Origin: Proteus vulgaris
GTDB taxonomy: Bacteria; Pseudomonadota; Gammaproteobacteria; Enterobacterales; Enterobacteriaceae
Length of the DNA stretch: 64,000 nucleotides
Assembly: GCF_023100685.1 (NCBI RefSeq)
Contig: NZ_CP090064.1
Location: 1,116,001-1,180,000, forward strand
Direction of reading: 5' to 3'
Part shown: one piece after another, positions 39,498 to 49,166 of the stretch
How the letters are laid out: every line of letters starts with the position of its first letter
Numbering within the stretch: the first letter of the stretch is position 1
The notes under the pieces: generated by a model
Database searches by the model: none
The model's input: the letters and a program-made list of their open reading frames with translations, nothing else
What the model was told of the DNA's origin: nothing
Translations under genes and position numbers: made by a program

Positions 39498-40280
39498 TTA
39501 AGCTTTGGATAAAAAACGACGAATAGCGTTAATAACAGTGCTAGGCTTTTCTGAATGTACCCAGTGTCCAGTATTTGCTACGACAAAAGCGCTAGCTTGC
39601 GGAAATTGGCGTGCAATATCATTACGGTATTCATCTAATATATAAGGTGATAAACCACCGCGAATAAATAGCACCGGATAATTCCAAGCAGGAACTTCTT
39701 TCCAACCAATAATGTCTGAATAAGCATTTTTGATTGCAGATAAATTAAATAGCCATTCACCACTTTTAAATGATTTAAGTAAAAACTGAATAACTCCCTC
39801 TTCTTTAATAAAGGGACTCATAATTTCTACTGCATCTTGACGTCGTGTAACTTGAGCTTTACTGACGGCTTCGAGTGCCGCAAAAATGTTATCGTGGCGA
39901 CGGACATTGTAAGCTACAGGTGACATATCTATTACGACAATGCGAGCAATTCGCTCTGGTGCTAATGCCGTCATTGCCATTGCTATTTTTCCCCCCATGG
40001 AGTGCCCAATAATGATGGCTTTTGAGATATGTAAACTATCAAGTAATGTAAGTACATCTTGTGCCATATCTTGATAGTTCATACTTTCGCTATGAGGAGA
40101 ATGTCCATGATTACGCACGTCAATTTGGATCACGGAGTGGTCTTTGCGTAGATCACGCCCTAATATGCCTAAATTATTTAAGTCACCAAAAAGACCGTGG
40201 ATCAAAACAATAGGTAAATCGGATGCAGGTGCTGTTTCAGGTTGATGTAATTGATAATTTAATAATGTATTGAGTTTCAT
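39498..40280 (-). CDS. ybfF: YbfF, alpha/beta hydrolase (acyl-CoA esterase type)
   Basis: Esterase reported to cleave acyl-CoA and small acyl esters. The 260 residues show IVLIHGLFGDLNNLG (oxyanion region, about 28-42), the nucleophile elbow IIGHSMGGKIAMAM (about 92-105) and catalytic His in NTGHWVHSEKP. The start at 40280 (MKLNTLLNYQL) matches E. coli; four codons upstream (40292) are less likely. Divergent from seqA. Confidence 0.94.
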   Translation of the reverse strand: MKLNTLLNYQLHQPETAPASDLPIVLIHGLFGDLNNLGILGRDLRKDHSVIQIDVRNHGHSPHSESMNYQDMAQDVLTLLDSLHISKAIIIGHSMGGKIAMAMTALAPERIARIVVIDMSPVAYNVRRHDNIFAALEAVSKAQVTRRQDAVEIMSPFIKEEGVIQFLLKSFKSGEWLFNLSAIKNAYSDIIGWKEVPAWNYPVLFIRGGLSPYILDEYRNDIARQFPQASAFVVANTGHWVHSEKPSTVINAIRRFLSKA

Positions 40281-40741
40281 GTTAATGACCAAAAAATAAT
40301 TGCGATTTTTTCTATGATGACATGCACAAGGTGCTAAGCCAACTTATCGTAATAATATGCGTGAGTGATTAAGAGCAGAAATAATTGATAAGGGAAATTT
40401 ATAAAAAACTAGATAAGTGACATTATCTAGATATTTATTCTAAACTTATTTAAAAAGTTGAAATCTTGATATTGCTCAAAAATAAATATTTAGAATTTTA
40501 TATTATTTGATGGTTGGTGTAGTGTGAGAAGGCGGTATTTGAAGCAGGCTTTGTTTGAATAAGTTCAAAGAATAGAAGATGATACCGAGATAAACAATAG
40601 GATAAATACCAAGCTTAGCCATTGAAATGGCTGGATCTTGTATAGATCTTCTTTAAGTTATTGAAATTTTACCTATTTTGTTTTTAAAGATTATATCTTA
40701 TAATCCTAATTACTTTTTTTTGAAAACAGTACTGGGTAGCA
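40281..40741. other. ybfF/seqA divergent intergenic region
   Basis: AT-rich, 461 bp. Contains a small palindrome AGCCATTGAAATGGCT near 40618-40633. Both promoters must be here but none is clear enough to place. Confidence 0.55.
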
Positions 40742-41293
40742 ATGAAAAAGATAGAAATTGATGACGAACTTTACCGCTATATTGCTAGCGAAACTAGACA
40801 TATCGGTGAAAGCGCTTCAGATATTTTAAGGCGTCTACTGAAGCTTGATGCCAAACAGCCCGTACAGCCAGTCGTTGTCACTGAGTCAGTACAAGCACCT
40901 GTTATTAAACAGGAAGCTGAACCTAAATCGATTACACCAGCAAAAAATCCGGTCCGTGAAATGCGAGAACTGTTGTTATCTGACAGCTATGCAGAAAAAA
41001 CAAAATCAGTTGATCGTTTTTTACAGATCCTTTCTACGTTATATAGCCTAGATAGTGCTACTTTTACTCAATCTGCTGAAACAGTACATGGACGAACACG
41101 CATCTATTTTGCTGGTGATGAACAAACATTACTCGATAGTGGACGTCATACAAAACCGCGCCATATTTCAGGCACGCCATTTTGGGTTATTACTAACTCC
41201 AATACAGAGCGTAAAAGAACAATGGTACAAAGCATCATGCAGGATATGCAATTCCCTGCGAATGAGATTGATAAGGTGTGTGGAACTATCTAA
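40742..41293 (+). CDS. seqA: Replication initiation regulator SeqA
   Basis: Binds hemimethylated GATC sites and sequesters oriC and nascent DNA. The 183 residues have the N-terminal multimerisation domain (MKKIEIDDELYRYIASETRH, about 1-35), a variable linker rich in Pro, Val and Glu (40-75), and the C-terminal DNA-binding domain with HGRTRIYFAGDEQTL and TKPRHISGTPFWVITNSNT. Upstream of pgm as in E. coli; the two are probably co-transcribed. Confidence 0.97.
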   Translation: MKKIEIDDELYRYIASETRHIGESASDILRRLLKLDAKQPVQPVVVTESVQAPVIKQEAEPKSITPAKNPVREMRELLLSDSYAEKTKSVDRFLQILSTLYSLDSATFTQSAETVHGRTRIYFAGDEQTLLDSGRHTKPRHISGTPFWVITNSNTERKRTMVQSIMQDMQFPANEIDKVCGTI

Positions 41294-41367
41294 CCACTAT
41301 TGTTAATTGATGCATTGCAAAGGCTTTTGTTTAAAGCGTGCTTGTGATGTCAAATAGGAGAAGATTT

Positions 41368-43008
41368 GTGGCAATTCATCCAAGAGCAGGGCAGCATACT
41401 TGTCAAAGTGATCTGATTAATGTGGCACAATTAACGTCGCAATATTATTCACTTAAACCACAAGCTAGCATTAATGCTCATCGTGTGAAGTTCGGTACAT
41501 CTGGCCATCGCGGAAGTGCAAATCGCCATAGCTTCAATGAAGCCCATATTTTGGCAATTGCACAAGCTATTGCTGAAGTACGTGCAAAAAATGGAGTAAC
41601 AGGGCCATGTTACGTGGGTAAAGATACTCATGGACTGTCAGAGCCTGCATTTATTTCTGTTTTAGAAGTACTCGCTGCTAATAAAGTGAAAGTGATTATT
41701 CAAGAAAATAATGGCTATACACCCACACCGGCAGTCTCTTTTTCTATTTTGACTTACAACGATGCACATCAAGATATTGCTGATGGTATTGTGATCACGC
41801 CATCACATAACCCACCTGAAGATGGCGGTATTAAATATAACCCATCAAATGGCGGGCCTGCTGATACCGATTTAACTTCTGTTATTGAAAAACGTGCTAA
41901 TGAACTGCTTGAAAGTAATTTAGCAGGGATCAAACGTCTTTCTTATGATGAAGCCTTGGCGAGTGATTATATTGAAGCTCAAGACTTAATTATGCCTTAT
42001 GTCAAAGCGTTAGGTGACGTTGTTGATATGGAAGCCATTAAGAAAGCAGGCTTAAAATTAGGTGTTGATCCATTAGGTGGTTCTGGTATCGAGTACTGGA
42101 AACGCATTGGTGAATATTATGGCCTTGATCTTGAATTAGTTAACGATCAAGTCGATCAGACATTCCGTTTTATGACGCTCGATCATGATGGCGTTATTCG
42201 GATGGACTGTTCATCACCTTGGGCAATGGAAGGTCTATTACAACTGCGTGATAAATTCGATTTAGCTTTTGCTAACGATCCTGATTACGATCGCCATGGT
42301 ATTGTGACACCGTCTGGTTTAATGAATCCTAACCACTACTTAGCGGCTGCAATTAACTATCTTTTCCGTCATCGTCCACAATGGGCTCAAGATGTAAAAG
42401 TGGGTAAGACACTGGTTTCAAGTGCAATGATTGATCGTGTTGTGGCAGATTTAGGTCGTGAACTTGTTGAAGTACCAGTTGGCTTTAAATGGTTTGTTCA
42501 AGGTTTATTTAGTGGTGAGTTTGGCTTTGGTGGTGAGGAAAGCGCAGGTGCATCTTTCTTACGGTTTAATGGCAAACCATGGTCAACCGATAAAGACGGC
42601 ATCATTTTATGTCTGTTAGCTGCTGAAATGAAAGCGGTAACAGGCAAAGATCCGCAAGAGCATTACAACGAATTAGCACAACGCTTTGGTTCACCAAGCT
42701 ATAATCGTATTCAAGCATCAGCAACTCATGAACAAAAAGCGCTGTTGTCACGCTTATCACCTGAAATGGTGACTGCAAGCACATTAGCAGGCGATCCGAT
42801 TACTGCACGTTTAACACATGCATCAGGTAATGGCGCATCTATTGGTGGCTTAAAAGTGATGACTGATTACGGTTGGTTTGCTGCTCGTCCTTCTGGTACT
42901 GAAGAAGCATATAAGATTTACTGTGAAAGCTTCCGAGGCCCTGAGCATCGTGAATTAATTGAAAAAGAAGCGATTGAAATAGTAAATAATGTTTTTGCTA
43001 ACAAATAA
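41368..43008 (+). CDS. pgm: Phosphoglucomutase (alpha-D-glucose)
   Basis: Interconverts glucose-1-P and glucose-6-P, supplying precursors for surface polysaccharides. The 546 residues equal E. coli Pgm. The phosphoserine loop is [15 protein letters not shown] (about 140-154), the metal loop DPDYDRHGI and the sugar loop [11 protein letters not shown]. The GTG at 41368 (MAIHPRAGQ in family terms) is chosen because AGGAG lies seven bases upstream; an in-frame ATG-containing extension to 41338 lacks conserved residues. Confidence 0.97.
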   Translation: MAIHPRAGQHTCQSDLINVAQLTSQYYSLKPQASINAHRVKFGTSGHRGSANRHSFNEAHILAIAQAIAEVRAKNGVTGPCYVGKDTHGLSEPAFISVLEVLAANKVKVIIQENNGYTPTPAVSFSILTYNDAHQDIADGIVITPSHNPPEDGGIKYNPSNGGPADTDLTSVIEKRANELLESNLAGIKRLSYDEALASDYIEAQDLIMPYVKALGDVVDMEAIKKAGLKLGVDPLGGSGIEYWKRIGEYYGLDLELVNDQVDQTFRFMTLDHDGVIRMDCSSPWAMEGLLQLRDKFDLAFANDPDYDRHGIVTPSGLMNPNHYLAAAINYLFRHRPQWAQDVKVGKTLVSSAMIDRVVADLGRELVEVPVGFKWFVQGLFSGEFGFGGEESAGASFLRFNGKPWSTDKDGIILCLLAAEMKAVTGKDPQEHYNELAQRFGSPSYNRIQASATHEQKALLSRLSPEMVTASTLAGDPITARLTHASGNGASIGGLKVMTDYGWFAARPSGTEEAYKIYCESFRGPEHRELIEKEAIEIVNNVFANK

Positions 43009-43034
43009 GTTAGTGCAATAAACTATTTATATAG

Positions 43035-43069
43035 AATACACTCTACCCAAAGGTAGAGTGTATTTTTTT
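43035..43069 (+). terminator. Terminator after pgm
   Basis: AATACACTCTACC and GGTAGAGTGTATT, a 13-bp perfect stem with four-base loop and T run. Confidence 0.9.
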
Positions 43070-43154
43070 AATTATTGAATATTTTTAGATCACAGCATTG
43101 ATATCCATCATTGAGGTTGATTTAGAATTAAAAATAGAGTGGATAATCAATACA

Positions 43155-43637
43155 ATGCAAAATAATTTTGTTTTACGAAGTGTACGCTACATGCTGGATC
43201 TAAGTGATGCACATGTTGTTGAAATCATGAAATTGGCTGATTTTACAGTTACAAAAGAGTTAGTAAATAGCTGGCTGAAAAAAGACGATGAACCTGAATT
43301 TGTCGAGTGTGACGATAATGCGATGGGACATTTTTTAAATGGACTAATTTTTTATCGTCGTGGAAAAGATGAAAACTTCCCAGCACCTGAAGTTGAAAAG
43401 CGTATCACAAATAACATTATCCTAAAAAAACTGCGTGTCGCTTTTGAATTAAAAGATGTGGATATTCTAAATATTTATGAGCTTGCGGATTTCCGTGTTT
43501 CTAAGCCTGAATTAAGTGCTGTATTTCGTAAACCAGGGCATAAAAACTACCGTAATTGTGGCGATCAGCTTGTAAGATATTTCCTGAAAGGATTAACCGA
43601 AACCCTACGTGGTAAAGGTAAAGCAGTTAAGAAATAA
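43155..43637 (+). CDS. yehS: DUF1456 family protein YehS
   Basis: A 160-residue cytosolic protein made of two similar DUF1456 halves: residues about 8-70 (LRSVRYMLDLSDAHVVEIMK ... FLNGLIFYRRGKDE) and 85-150 (LKKLRVAFELKDVDILNIYE ... RYFLKGLTETLRGKGK). It matches E. coli YehS, whose function is unknown. The ATG at 43155 is chosen to match that start; the open frame continues to 43098 without conservation. In E. coli yehS lies next to yehLMPQR; here it is 2.3 kb from that operon's end. Confidence 0.93.
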   Translation: MQNNFVLRSVRYMLDLSDAHVVEIMKLADFTVTKELVNSWLKKDDEPEFVECDDNAMGHFLNGLIFYRRGKDENFPAPEVEKRITNNIILKKLRVAFELKDVDILNIYELADFRVSKPELSAVFRKPGHKNYRNCGDQLVRYFLKGLTETLRGKGKAVKK

Positions 43638-43757
43638 GTTCAGGGTATTTTAAGCTATAAAATTCTCTATTTACTGATGACACCTCAAAATTGGTTTTCA
43701 ATAGTGGGGTGTTTTTTTATGGTATTAGATGGCAAATTAATAAATTTATTGCTACTG

Positions 43758-43778
43758 TTGTATTACTAAGTAATACAA
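43758..43778 (+). promoter_or_regulatory. Palindromic operator of the parDE-type operon
   Basis: TTGTATTACT and AGTAATACAA are perfect inverted arms around a single A. It lies 15 bp before the antitoxin start and is the likely autoregulatory site. Confidence 0.75.
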
Positions 43779-43792
43779 TGTAGGAAGGATTT

Positions 43793-44035
43793 ATGGCACG
43801 AGTAACTAGCGTAACTTTGGGTGAACATTTTAATGATTTTGTTGGTGAAATGATTAATTCAGGACGTTATGGAAATACCTCCGAGGTAATCAGAGATGCT
43901 TTACGTATGATGGAAATCAGAGAAGAACGGATCCAAATAATTCGTAAAATGGTACTAGATGGTGTGAATTCACCAGAAAGTGAAAATAACATGGATGATA
44001 TTTTTACAAGAGCTGAAAAGGACTTAAATGTATAA
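43793..44035 (+). CDS. ParD-family antitoxin (ribbon-helix-helix)
   Basis: An 80-residue protein with the ParD pattern: N-terminal ribbon-helix-helix (VTSVTLGEHFNDFVGEMINS, RYGNTSEVIRDALRMME) that binds the operator, and a C-terminal acidic tail (about 50-80) expected to wrap the toxin. Start preceded by AGGAAGG. It overlaps the toxin gene by 8 bp, so translation is coupled. The family name is clear; a specific name is not. Confidence 0.92.
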   Translation: MARVTSVTLGEHFNDFVGEMINSGRYGNTSEVIRDALRMMEIREERIQIIRKMVLDGVNSPESENNMDDIFTRAEKDLNV

Positions 44036-44321
44036 ACTTTCTAAATTAGCAGAAGAAGATATTTATCAAATTGCACGTTATACCATTCAGCAATTTGGTG
44101 TGACTCAGGCAAAAAAATACCATAATGAGTTAAAACAGACATTTGAGCTACTTGCTCGAGCACCTTGGATTGGGCGAGAGTGCAATTGGGTGTGTGATGG
44201 CATGAGACGATTTGAGTTTAAAAAACACTCAATTTATTATCTACCAAAAAATGATGCCTTATTTATCGCTCGCCTTATCCATCATTCAATGGACGTTGAT
44301 TTTCTTGATTTTCCTGAATAA
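44028..44321 (+). CDS. ParE-family toxin
   Basis: A 97-residue RelE/ParE-fold protein: KLSKLAEEDIYQIARYTI at the start, WIGRECNWVCDGMRRFEFKKHSIYYLP in the middle and the end IARLIHHSMDVDFLDFPE are typical of ParE. Known ParE toxins poison DNA gyrase; whether this one does is inference. Located directly after the antitoxin. The pair sits between yehS and ybfA, where E. coli has none, so it is probably acquired. Confidence 0.92.
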   Translation: MYKLSKLAEEDIYQIARYTIQQFGVTQAKKYHNELKQTFELLARAPWIGRECNWVCDGMRRFEFKKHSIYYLPKNDALFIARLIHHSMDVDFLDFPE

Positions 44322-44693
44322 ATACTTCATTACTCACTGCTAAATGTATTATTCAGTCGTATATTATTTAGTAGCAGATCTATGTTGTTAATACTAAAAC
44401 CTGCATTCTTGAATATTCTACTTCTCTTCTCTTCTCTTATTTGATTTTTTCTTTTTTGATAATTTATCCTCGAAATTATTTACTACAACTTTTATTAAGT
44501 AAAAATACCGATCTAATTCTGTTAACAATTATGTCACTTATGTTTCATTTTTGTTTCTATTCTGAAATTTAATTACATATCAAGCAAAATAAAGGTGATT
44601 TTTCGCACGAATTGAGTGGTCTGATCAGTAGTAAAATTTCATCAAATGAGGTAAAATTTCAACATCAAATTAATCTCTATACAGGAGAGCACT
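44322..44693. other. Intergenic region between the toxin gene and ybfA
   Basis: Strongly AT-rich, with a short CTTCT repeat near 44418-44440. It must contain the ybfA promoter. No gene seen. Confidence 0.55.
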
Positions 44694-44900
44694 ATGCCAG
44701 CTTATAACGAATATACAAAAAAACATGTTTTGGCCCGTCGTACTGGTGCTGTTGCGCTAGGTGTTGCGGCATTTCCTGTTATGGTTTTCCATCCTAAACG
44801 TGCACAATTTTATAGCTATATACACCGTGTATGGTCTAAAACAAGTGATAAACCAGTTTGGCTGGCAAAATCAGAAGTGGCATTAAATAGCCACAAATAA
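44694..44900 (+). CDS. ybfA: DUF2517 family protein YbfA
   Basis: A 68-residue protein with one hydrophobic segment (about 16-31; RRTGAVALGVAAFPVMVF) and the conserved block RAQFYSYIHRVWSKTSDKPVW, which matches E. coli YbfA of the same length. Function unknown; a small inner-membrane protein is likely. AGGAGAG precedes the start. ybgI follows on the same strand. Confidence 0.93.
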   Translation: MPAYNEYTKKHVLARRTGAVALGVAAFPVMVFHPKRAQFYSYIHRVWSKTSDKPVWLAKSEVALNSHK

Positions 44901-45125
44901 CAGAACATCAAAATAACGCTTACATAAGTAGGCGTTATTTTTATTCCTCTTTTTTAAGCATTTTTGTAATGCTATCTTCTCGTTTTTTCTTAACTTCAAA
45001 TAATCTTCAATTTTTACGTTACAATAAACAATAATGAGTCATTTAAACGAATGCCACTAACCTATTGCTATTTTTACTATTGTTATATAAATAGTGGTAT
45101 TCGTGATAACAGGGAAATAAATGAA

Positions 45126-45869
45126 ATGAAGAATACTGATCTGGAATTAGTGATTAATGAGAAGTTAAGCATTGAGAACTTTCAAGATTATGCGCCTAAT
45201 GGACTTCAAGTCGAAGGACGCCCTCATATTCAAAAAATAGTCACGGGTGTGACTGCAAGCCAAGCATTACTCGATGAAGCAGTACGATTAAACGCTGATG
45301 CAATTTTAGTACACCACGGTTACTTTTGGAAAAATGAGCCCGTTGTTATTCGTTCAATGAAGCGTAACCGCTTAAAGACATTACTTTGCAATGACATTAA
45401 TCTTTTTGGTTATCACCTGCCGTTAGATGCTCACCCAATCTTAGGTAACAATGCTCAATTAGCATTAAAAATGGGGGTTAAAGTTGAAGGTGAAATATTA
45501 CCTTTATTGCCTAAAGGCGTATTTGATTTACCTTTAACACCTCTTGAATTAAAAGAACGTTTAGAAAAAGCGTTACAACGCAATGTATTACATTGTGGTG
45601 ATAATGCCCCTGAAACTATTCGTAATATTGCTTGGTGTACGGGCGGCGGACAGGGCTTTATTCAAGATGCTGCAGAGCAAGGTGTAGATGCTTTTGTGAC
45701 AGGTGAAGTCTCAGAACAGACAATTCATATCGCAAGAGAAATGGGGGTTCATTTCTTTGCTGCTGGGCATCATGCAACAGAGCGTTATGGTATTAAAGCA
45801 TTAGGTGAATGGCTGGCTCAAACACATCATTTAGATGTGACATTTGTTGATATTGATAATCCAGCATAA
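45126..45869 (+). CDS. ybgI: YbgI, NIF3-like dinuclear metal protein
   Basis: Toroid-forming hexameric metal protein of the NIF3/GTP-cyclohydrolase-I-type-2 family; precise role unsettled. The 247 residues equal E. coli YbgI. Metal-binding residues are visible in AILVHHGYFWK (about 59-69), GYHLPLDAHP and AGHHATERYG. The start at 45126 (MKNTDLELVINEKL) matches E. coli; the longer frame to 45051 has no support. Followed by a strong bidirectional terminator shared with yehQ. Confidence 0.96.
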   Translation: MKNTDLELVINEKLSIENFQDYAPNGLQVEGRPHIQKIVTGVTASQALLDEAVRLNADAILVHHGYFWKNEPVVIRSMKRNRLKTLLCNDINLFGYHLPLDAHPILGNNAQLALKMGVKVEGEILPLLPKGVFDLPLTPLELKERLEKALQRNVLHCGDNAPETIRNIAWCTGGGQGFIQDAAEQGVDAFVTGEVSEQTIHIAREMGVHFFAAGHHATERYGIKALGEWLAQTHHLDVTFVDIDNPA

Positions 45870-45891
45870 ACCCATTATTTATTCTTATCTT

Positions 45892-45930
45892 AAAAGCTAT
45901 CTCTCTTTAATTTGAGAGATAGCTTTTTTT
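45892..45930. terminator. Bidirectional terminator between ybgI and yehQ
   Basis: AAAAGCTATCTCTC and GAGAGATAGCTTTT, a perfect 14-bp stem with T runs on both strands; it closes both converging units. Confidence 0.9.
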
Positions 45931-45942
45931 CGCTAATACCAA

Positions 45943-48015
45943 TTATTCGTTAAGTTGAATAGGTAACGGACTTTGTAATTGTTGCAGATTATCGCATAGC
46001 CAAATTAACTGTAATAACGTCCGTGAGTCGCGGGAAGTTAACGCCAAATAATAAGCCAATTGATCAGCTATTAATGTCATTCCTAAATCATCTGCGGTAT
46101 GTTTGCTTATTTCTAATTGCTCTTTTTGCATTTCTGAAAGTAATTCCCGTCCAGTACACGCTTGAGCTTCTAATACCGATAAAATAGGGCGACAGAACTT
46201 TTGTGCTAGAGTCGGTTCACTGTGATGCATTGCTGTTTGTTGCTTACGTTTAGCCATATATTCTTGAATACGGCTAATAAAGCCTGATTGTTTTTTCTTA
46301 CGTGGAAATTGGTCAAAATCGAGATAAAACAGTTCAATGCCTTTTTCTGTTTTGATCCAAATAGTCGTTGGTAACAAGTCTATATTGAGATCACGTCGAA
46401 CGGGTTGCACCGTGATTGCGACAATTTCTAACTCTTTTTTGGTAAGAAAGCGCAACTCTTCTAGATTATTTTGTGTTGTTCCTTCCCAATAAAGGCGCAA
46501 GAATGCTGAATTCTCATGATTATCTGACACTTCCCAAATTATGCATTGCTCTACTTCATACCAAATTAAAGGTTTATAGTTTTTGATATGCAAAACAAGA
46601 GGGGAAAGAAAACCTTCTGTTTGATGGGCAAAGTAATCGGGCAAATCTCGCCAATTATTGATGCCTAGCTCAGTTTGTAAATTGTTGTAGTCCGTCATAT
46701 CAAGAAAGTCTGCTTGATTTTGAGCAAAACTATCACCAATAGTGGCGAGTTTTCCTTCATCAGAAATACGAGGCTCTTGTAATAAAAAAGGACGACGCAT
46801 TAATTTATCCGCAGTTTGTTTCCATAATGACAAACTGTTCCAAACACCATAACGATTAAACAAGGTATCGAGCTGATTAGGGCGCGCTTGTGTCGCTTGT
46901 AATAACTGTTTTTCTTCGCTATCCCAAAAGGTAAACGTTGCTCCTAATGCGCCACTTTGTGCTGTCCACCAATTTGCCCCAACCGGAATAAGAGAAAGGC
47001 TATTTTTTTTATCATCATATTGACGACGAAGTTGCCCTCGTAACACTTTTAACTGTTCTGGTGTCGCATTAGATAATTGGAATAGATAGGCAGAAATATG
47101 GGCTAATAAACGCAAGACATTGCTTTCATCCATGGTGAAATGTCTTTCTGCCAACAGTTTGACTTGAGTGCTTAATGTTCGTAAATAAGACGCTAAACGA
47201 GGTAAACCTTCTGCTCGAGCGGACATATTTAATAAGTGCAACTGTGTGGCACTGCTTAAGCTAATATGTGATAGCCCTTGGCGTAATAAATCATAAATAA
47301 ATTGTTCAATGGTATTAATTAGCGCTATTTCTTCATCATTCAGGGGACGTTTAGAAGATTGCACCGTCATTAAATCTTCAGGCCATGCCCAAGGTTTCGT
47401 GTATTGCTCAAATAATTTAGCCACGATAGCAAGATGAAAGGCTTTTTTATGTGAGTCGGAAAATGGTGATAACATGCCATCGTAACCACTCGCTTGTAAG
47501 AAAATAACAGGCTCATCAACATCAGGAAGTTGAATTTTTAACTGAATTCCTGTGTCTTCTAGATTGAATGTTATATTTTCCCATTGCTCAATTAATTTAA
47601 TTGCTGTCCGACAGGCTGGTTTACCCGCTTTTTTGATTAATGCTTCTGGATCAAGAGCAAATAATGTGGGTAGCAGAGGGATGATTTCAACAGGTTCAGT
47701 AATGGTTTCTGATGATATTTCATCACTATTATCGTTATTTGAATTATCAGCATTATTATTAGCTTGTAGCCATAAAACGGCGGCTAAAATATGTTTACAG
47801 CAACCAGATGCAGAGCAATCGCAACTGGCTTGTTGAATACCTGCTTCGTGTAAAACAACACTTTGTCCATCACTACTGAATTGCCCTGTATTGGCATCAG
47901 TGAGTGATACTTTTTCGTTATCAACGTCTTTTCTTGCGCGTCTTAATAATCCTGCATTAGCAAATACAGTGAGCGCATCTTCATCGTAATGAAAGTAAAC
48001 GGTTTGCCAACTCAT
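45943..48015 (-). CDS. yehQ: SWIM zinc-finger protein, YehQ-like
   Basis: A 690-residue protein with a SWIM-type zinc motif near the N-terminus: CDC (65-67), Cys73 and His75 in CDCSASGCCKHILAAVLWLQ. The rest is mostly helical with no catalytic motif I can name. SWIM motifs commonly bind DNA or proteins. The start at 48015 (MSWQTVYFHYDEDAL) has AGAGG seven bases upstream and overlaps the yehP stop as ATGA; an extension to 48036 is less likely. Last gene of the yehI-L-M-P-Q operon; in E. coli the same order is found. Molecular role unknown. Confidence 0.88.
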   Translation of the reverse strand: MSWQTVYFHYDEDALTVFANAGLLRRARKDVDNEKVSLTDANTGQFSSDGQSVVLHEAGIQQASCDCSASGCCKHILAAVLWLQANNNADNSNNDNSDEISSETITEPVEIIPLLPTLFALDPEALIKKAGKPACRTAIKLIEQWENITFNLEDTGIQLKIQLPDVDEPVIFLQASGYDGMLSPFSDSHKKAFHLAIVAKLFEQYTKPWAWPEDLMTVQSSKRPLNDEEIALINTIEQFIYDLLRQGLSHISLSSATQLHLLNMSARAEGLPRLASYLRTLSTQVKLLAERHFTMDESNVLRLLAHISAYLFQLSNATPEQLKVLRGQLRRQYDDKKNSLSLIPVGANWWTAQSGALGATFTFWDSEEKQLLQATQARPNQLDTLFNRYGVWNSLSLWKQTADKLMRRPFLLQEPRISDEGKLATIGDSFAQNQADFLDMTDYNNLQTELGINNWRDLPDYFAHQTEGFLSPLVLHIKNYKPLIWYEVEQCIIWEVSDNHENSAFLRLYWEGTTQNNLEELRFLTKKELEIVAITVQPVRRDLNIDLLPTTIWIKTEKGIELFYLDFDQFPRKKKQSGFISRIQEYMAKRKQQTAMHHSEPTLAQKFCRPILSVLEAQACTGRELLSEMQKEQLEISKHTADDLGMTLIADQLAYYLALTSRDSRTLLQLIWLCDNLQQLQSPLPIQLNE

Positions 48016-49166
48016 TGCATTACCTCTGCTAGCCATTGTGCGAAATGTTCTGGTGTTAAGGCGGCAACTTGCATACCTCTGTCCGCAAGTTTTTGTGCAA
48101 TCGCAGAGTCATAAACAGGTTGAGCTTCATCATCAAGTGCCGCAAGCCCTAATAATTTAACTTGTTGGCTATTAAGACGTTGTGTGCAATCTAATAATCG
48201 GTTTAATGAGCCACCTTCTTCAAAGTCACTGATTAGTGAAATAACGGTACGTTTAGGGTTTTTGACTAAACTTTCACAGTATTGCATTGCACCAGCAATA
48301 TCAGTACCGCCTCCTAATTGTACGGTCATTAAAACCTCAACAGGATCGTCTGCTAAATGAGATAAATCGACAACTTGAGTATCAAAAACCACTAAAGAGA
48401 CTTTAACGGCAGGCAATGAAGCTAAAATACTGGCACAAACAGCAGCATACATAATGGAACTAGACATTGACGCACTTTGGTCAACGCAGAGAATAACATC
48501 CCACGGAAAATGTTGTTGCATCCGTGAGTTAAAATAAGGTGTTTCAATGACTAAGCGACGATTTTGGGTATCGTAATGTTTTAAATTTGCAGCAATAGTT
48601 GCGCGCCAATCAAAGTTGCGACTATTAGGCACCAAAGAGCGTCTAAAGCGATTACGACGTCCCGTTAATGATTGGCGAAAATTATTACGAATTTGACGTA
48701 AAATATCTTCAACCACTTTGCGAATAATAGTTTTAACAGCATCTCGTGTTTCTTCGCTCATTCGTCCACGTAAGCTTAATAGTGTTTTGGCTAACGCTTT
48801 TGTGGGCTCCATTGCTTTTAACGTATTAGGATCTTTAAGAAAGCTACTGATTTGATAACGTTCAATAGCTTGTGATTGCATACGTTCAAAGGTGCTATTA
48901 GGAAATAGCTTACGTGCTTGATTTAGCCAGTTTACCGCAGTAAGTTGCGATGCATCGAGTGAACCATGGCGTCCTCGCTCTTGGCGAAGCCCTCGGCGCT
49001 GATATTCTCGGCGATAGAGAAAGTCGAGTGTACGTTCAACTTTTAAATCATCAGCATTAAAAGTCGCTTGCCCAAGAGCATCATCCGCATATTGACCTAA
49101 AATCAGGCGCCAGCGTTTTGCTTGTTGTATTTTATCTTCAGGCATATCGCCATTATGCTGACTCAT
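48012..49166 (-). CDS. yehP: vWA-domain protein, YehP-like
   Basis: A 384-residue protein with a helical, Arg-rich N-terminal half and a C-terminal von Willebrand A domain whose metal site is complete: DQSAS in ILCVDQSASMSSS, Thr in GGGTDIAGAMQY and Asp in VISLISDFEEGG. vWA proteins of this kind act as partners of MoxR AAA+ ATPases, for example RavA-ViaA and CbbQ-CbbO. The ATG at 49166 is preferred because GGAG lies nine bases upstream; ATG 49172 would be only three bases from it. It overlaps yehM (14 bp) and yehQ (4 bp). Confidence 0.92.
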   Translation of the reverse strand: MSQHNGDMPEDKIQQAKRWRLILGQYADDALGQATFNADDLKVERTLDFLYRREYQRRGLRQERGRHGSLDASQLTAVNWLNQARKLFPNSTFERMQSQAIERYQISSFLKDPNTLKAMEPTKALAKTLLSLRGRMSEETRDAVKTIIRKVVEDILRQIRNNFRQSLTGRRNRFRRSLVPNSRNFDWRATIAANLKHYDTQNRRLVIETPYFNSRMQQHFPWDVILCVDQSASMSSSIMYAAVCASILASLPAVKVSLVVFDTQVVDLSHLADDPVEVLMTVQLGGGTDIAGAMQYCESLVKNPKRTVISLISDFEEGGSLNRLLDCTQRLNSQQVKLLGLAALDDEAQPVYDSAIAQKLADRGMQVAALTPEHFAQWLAEVMQ

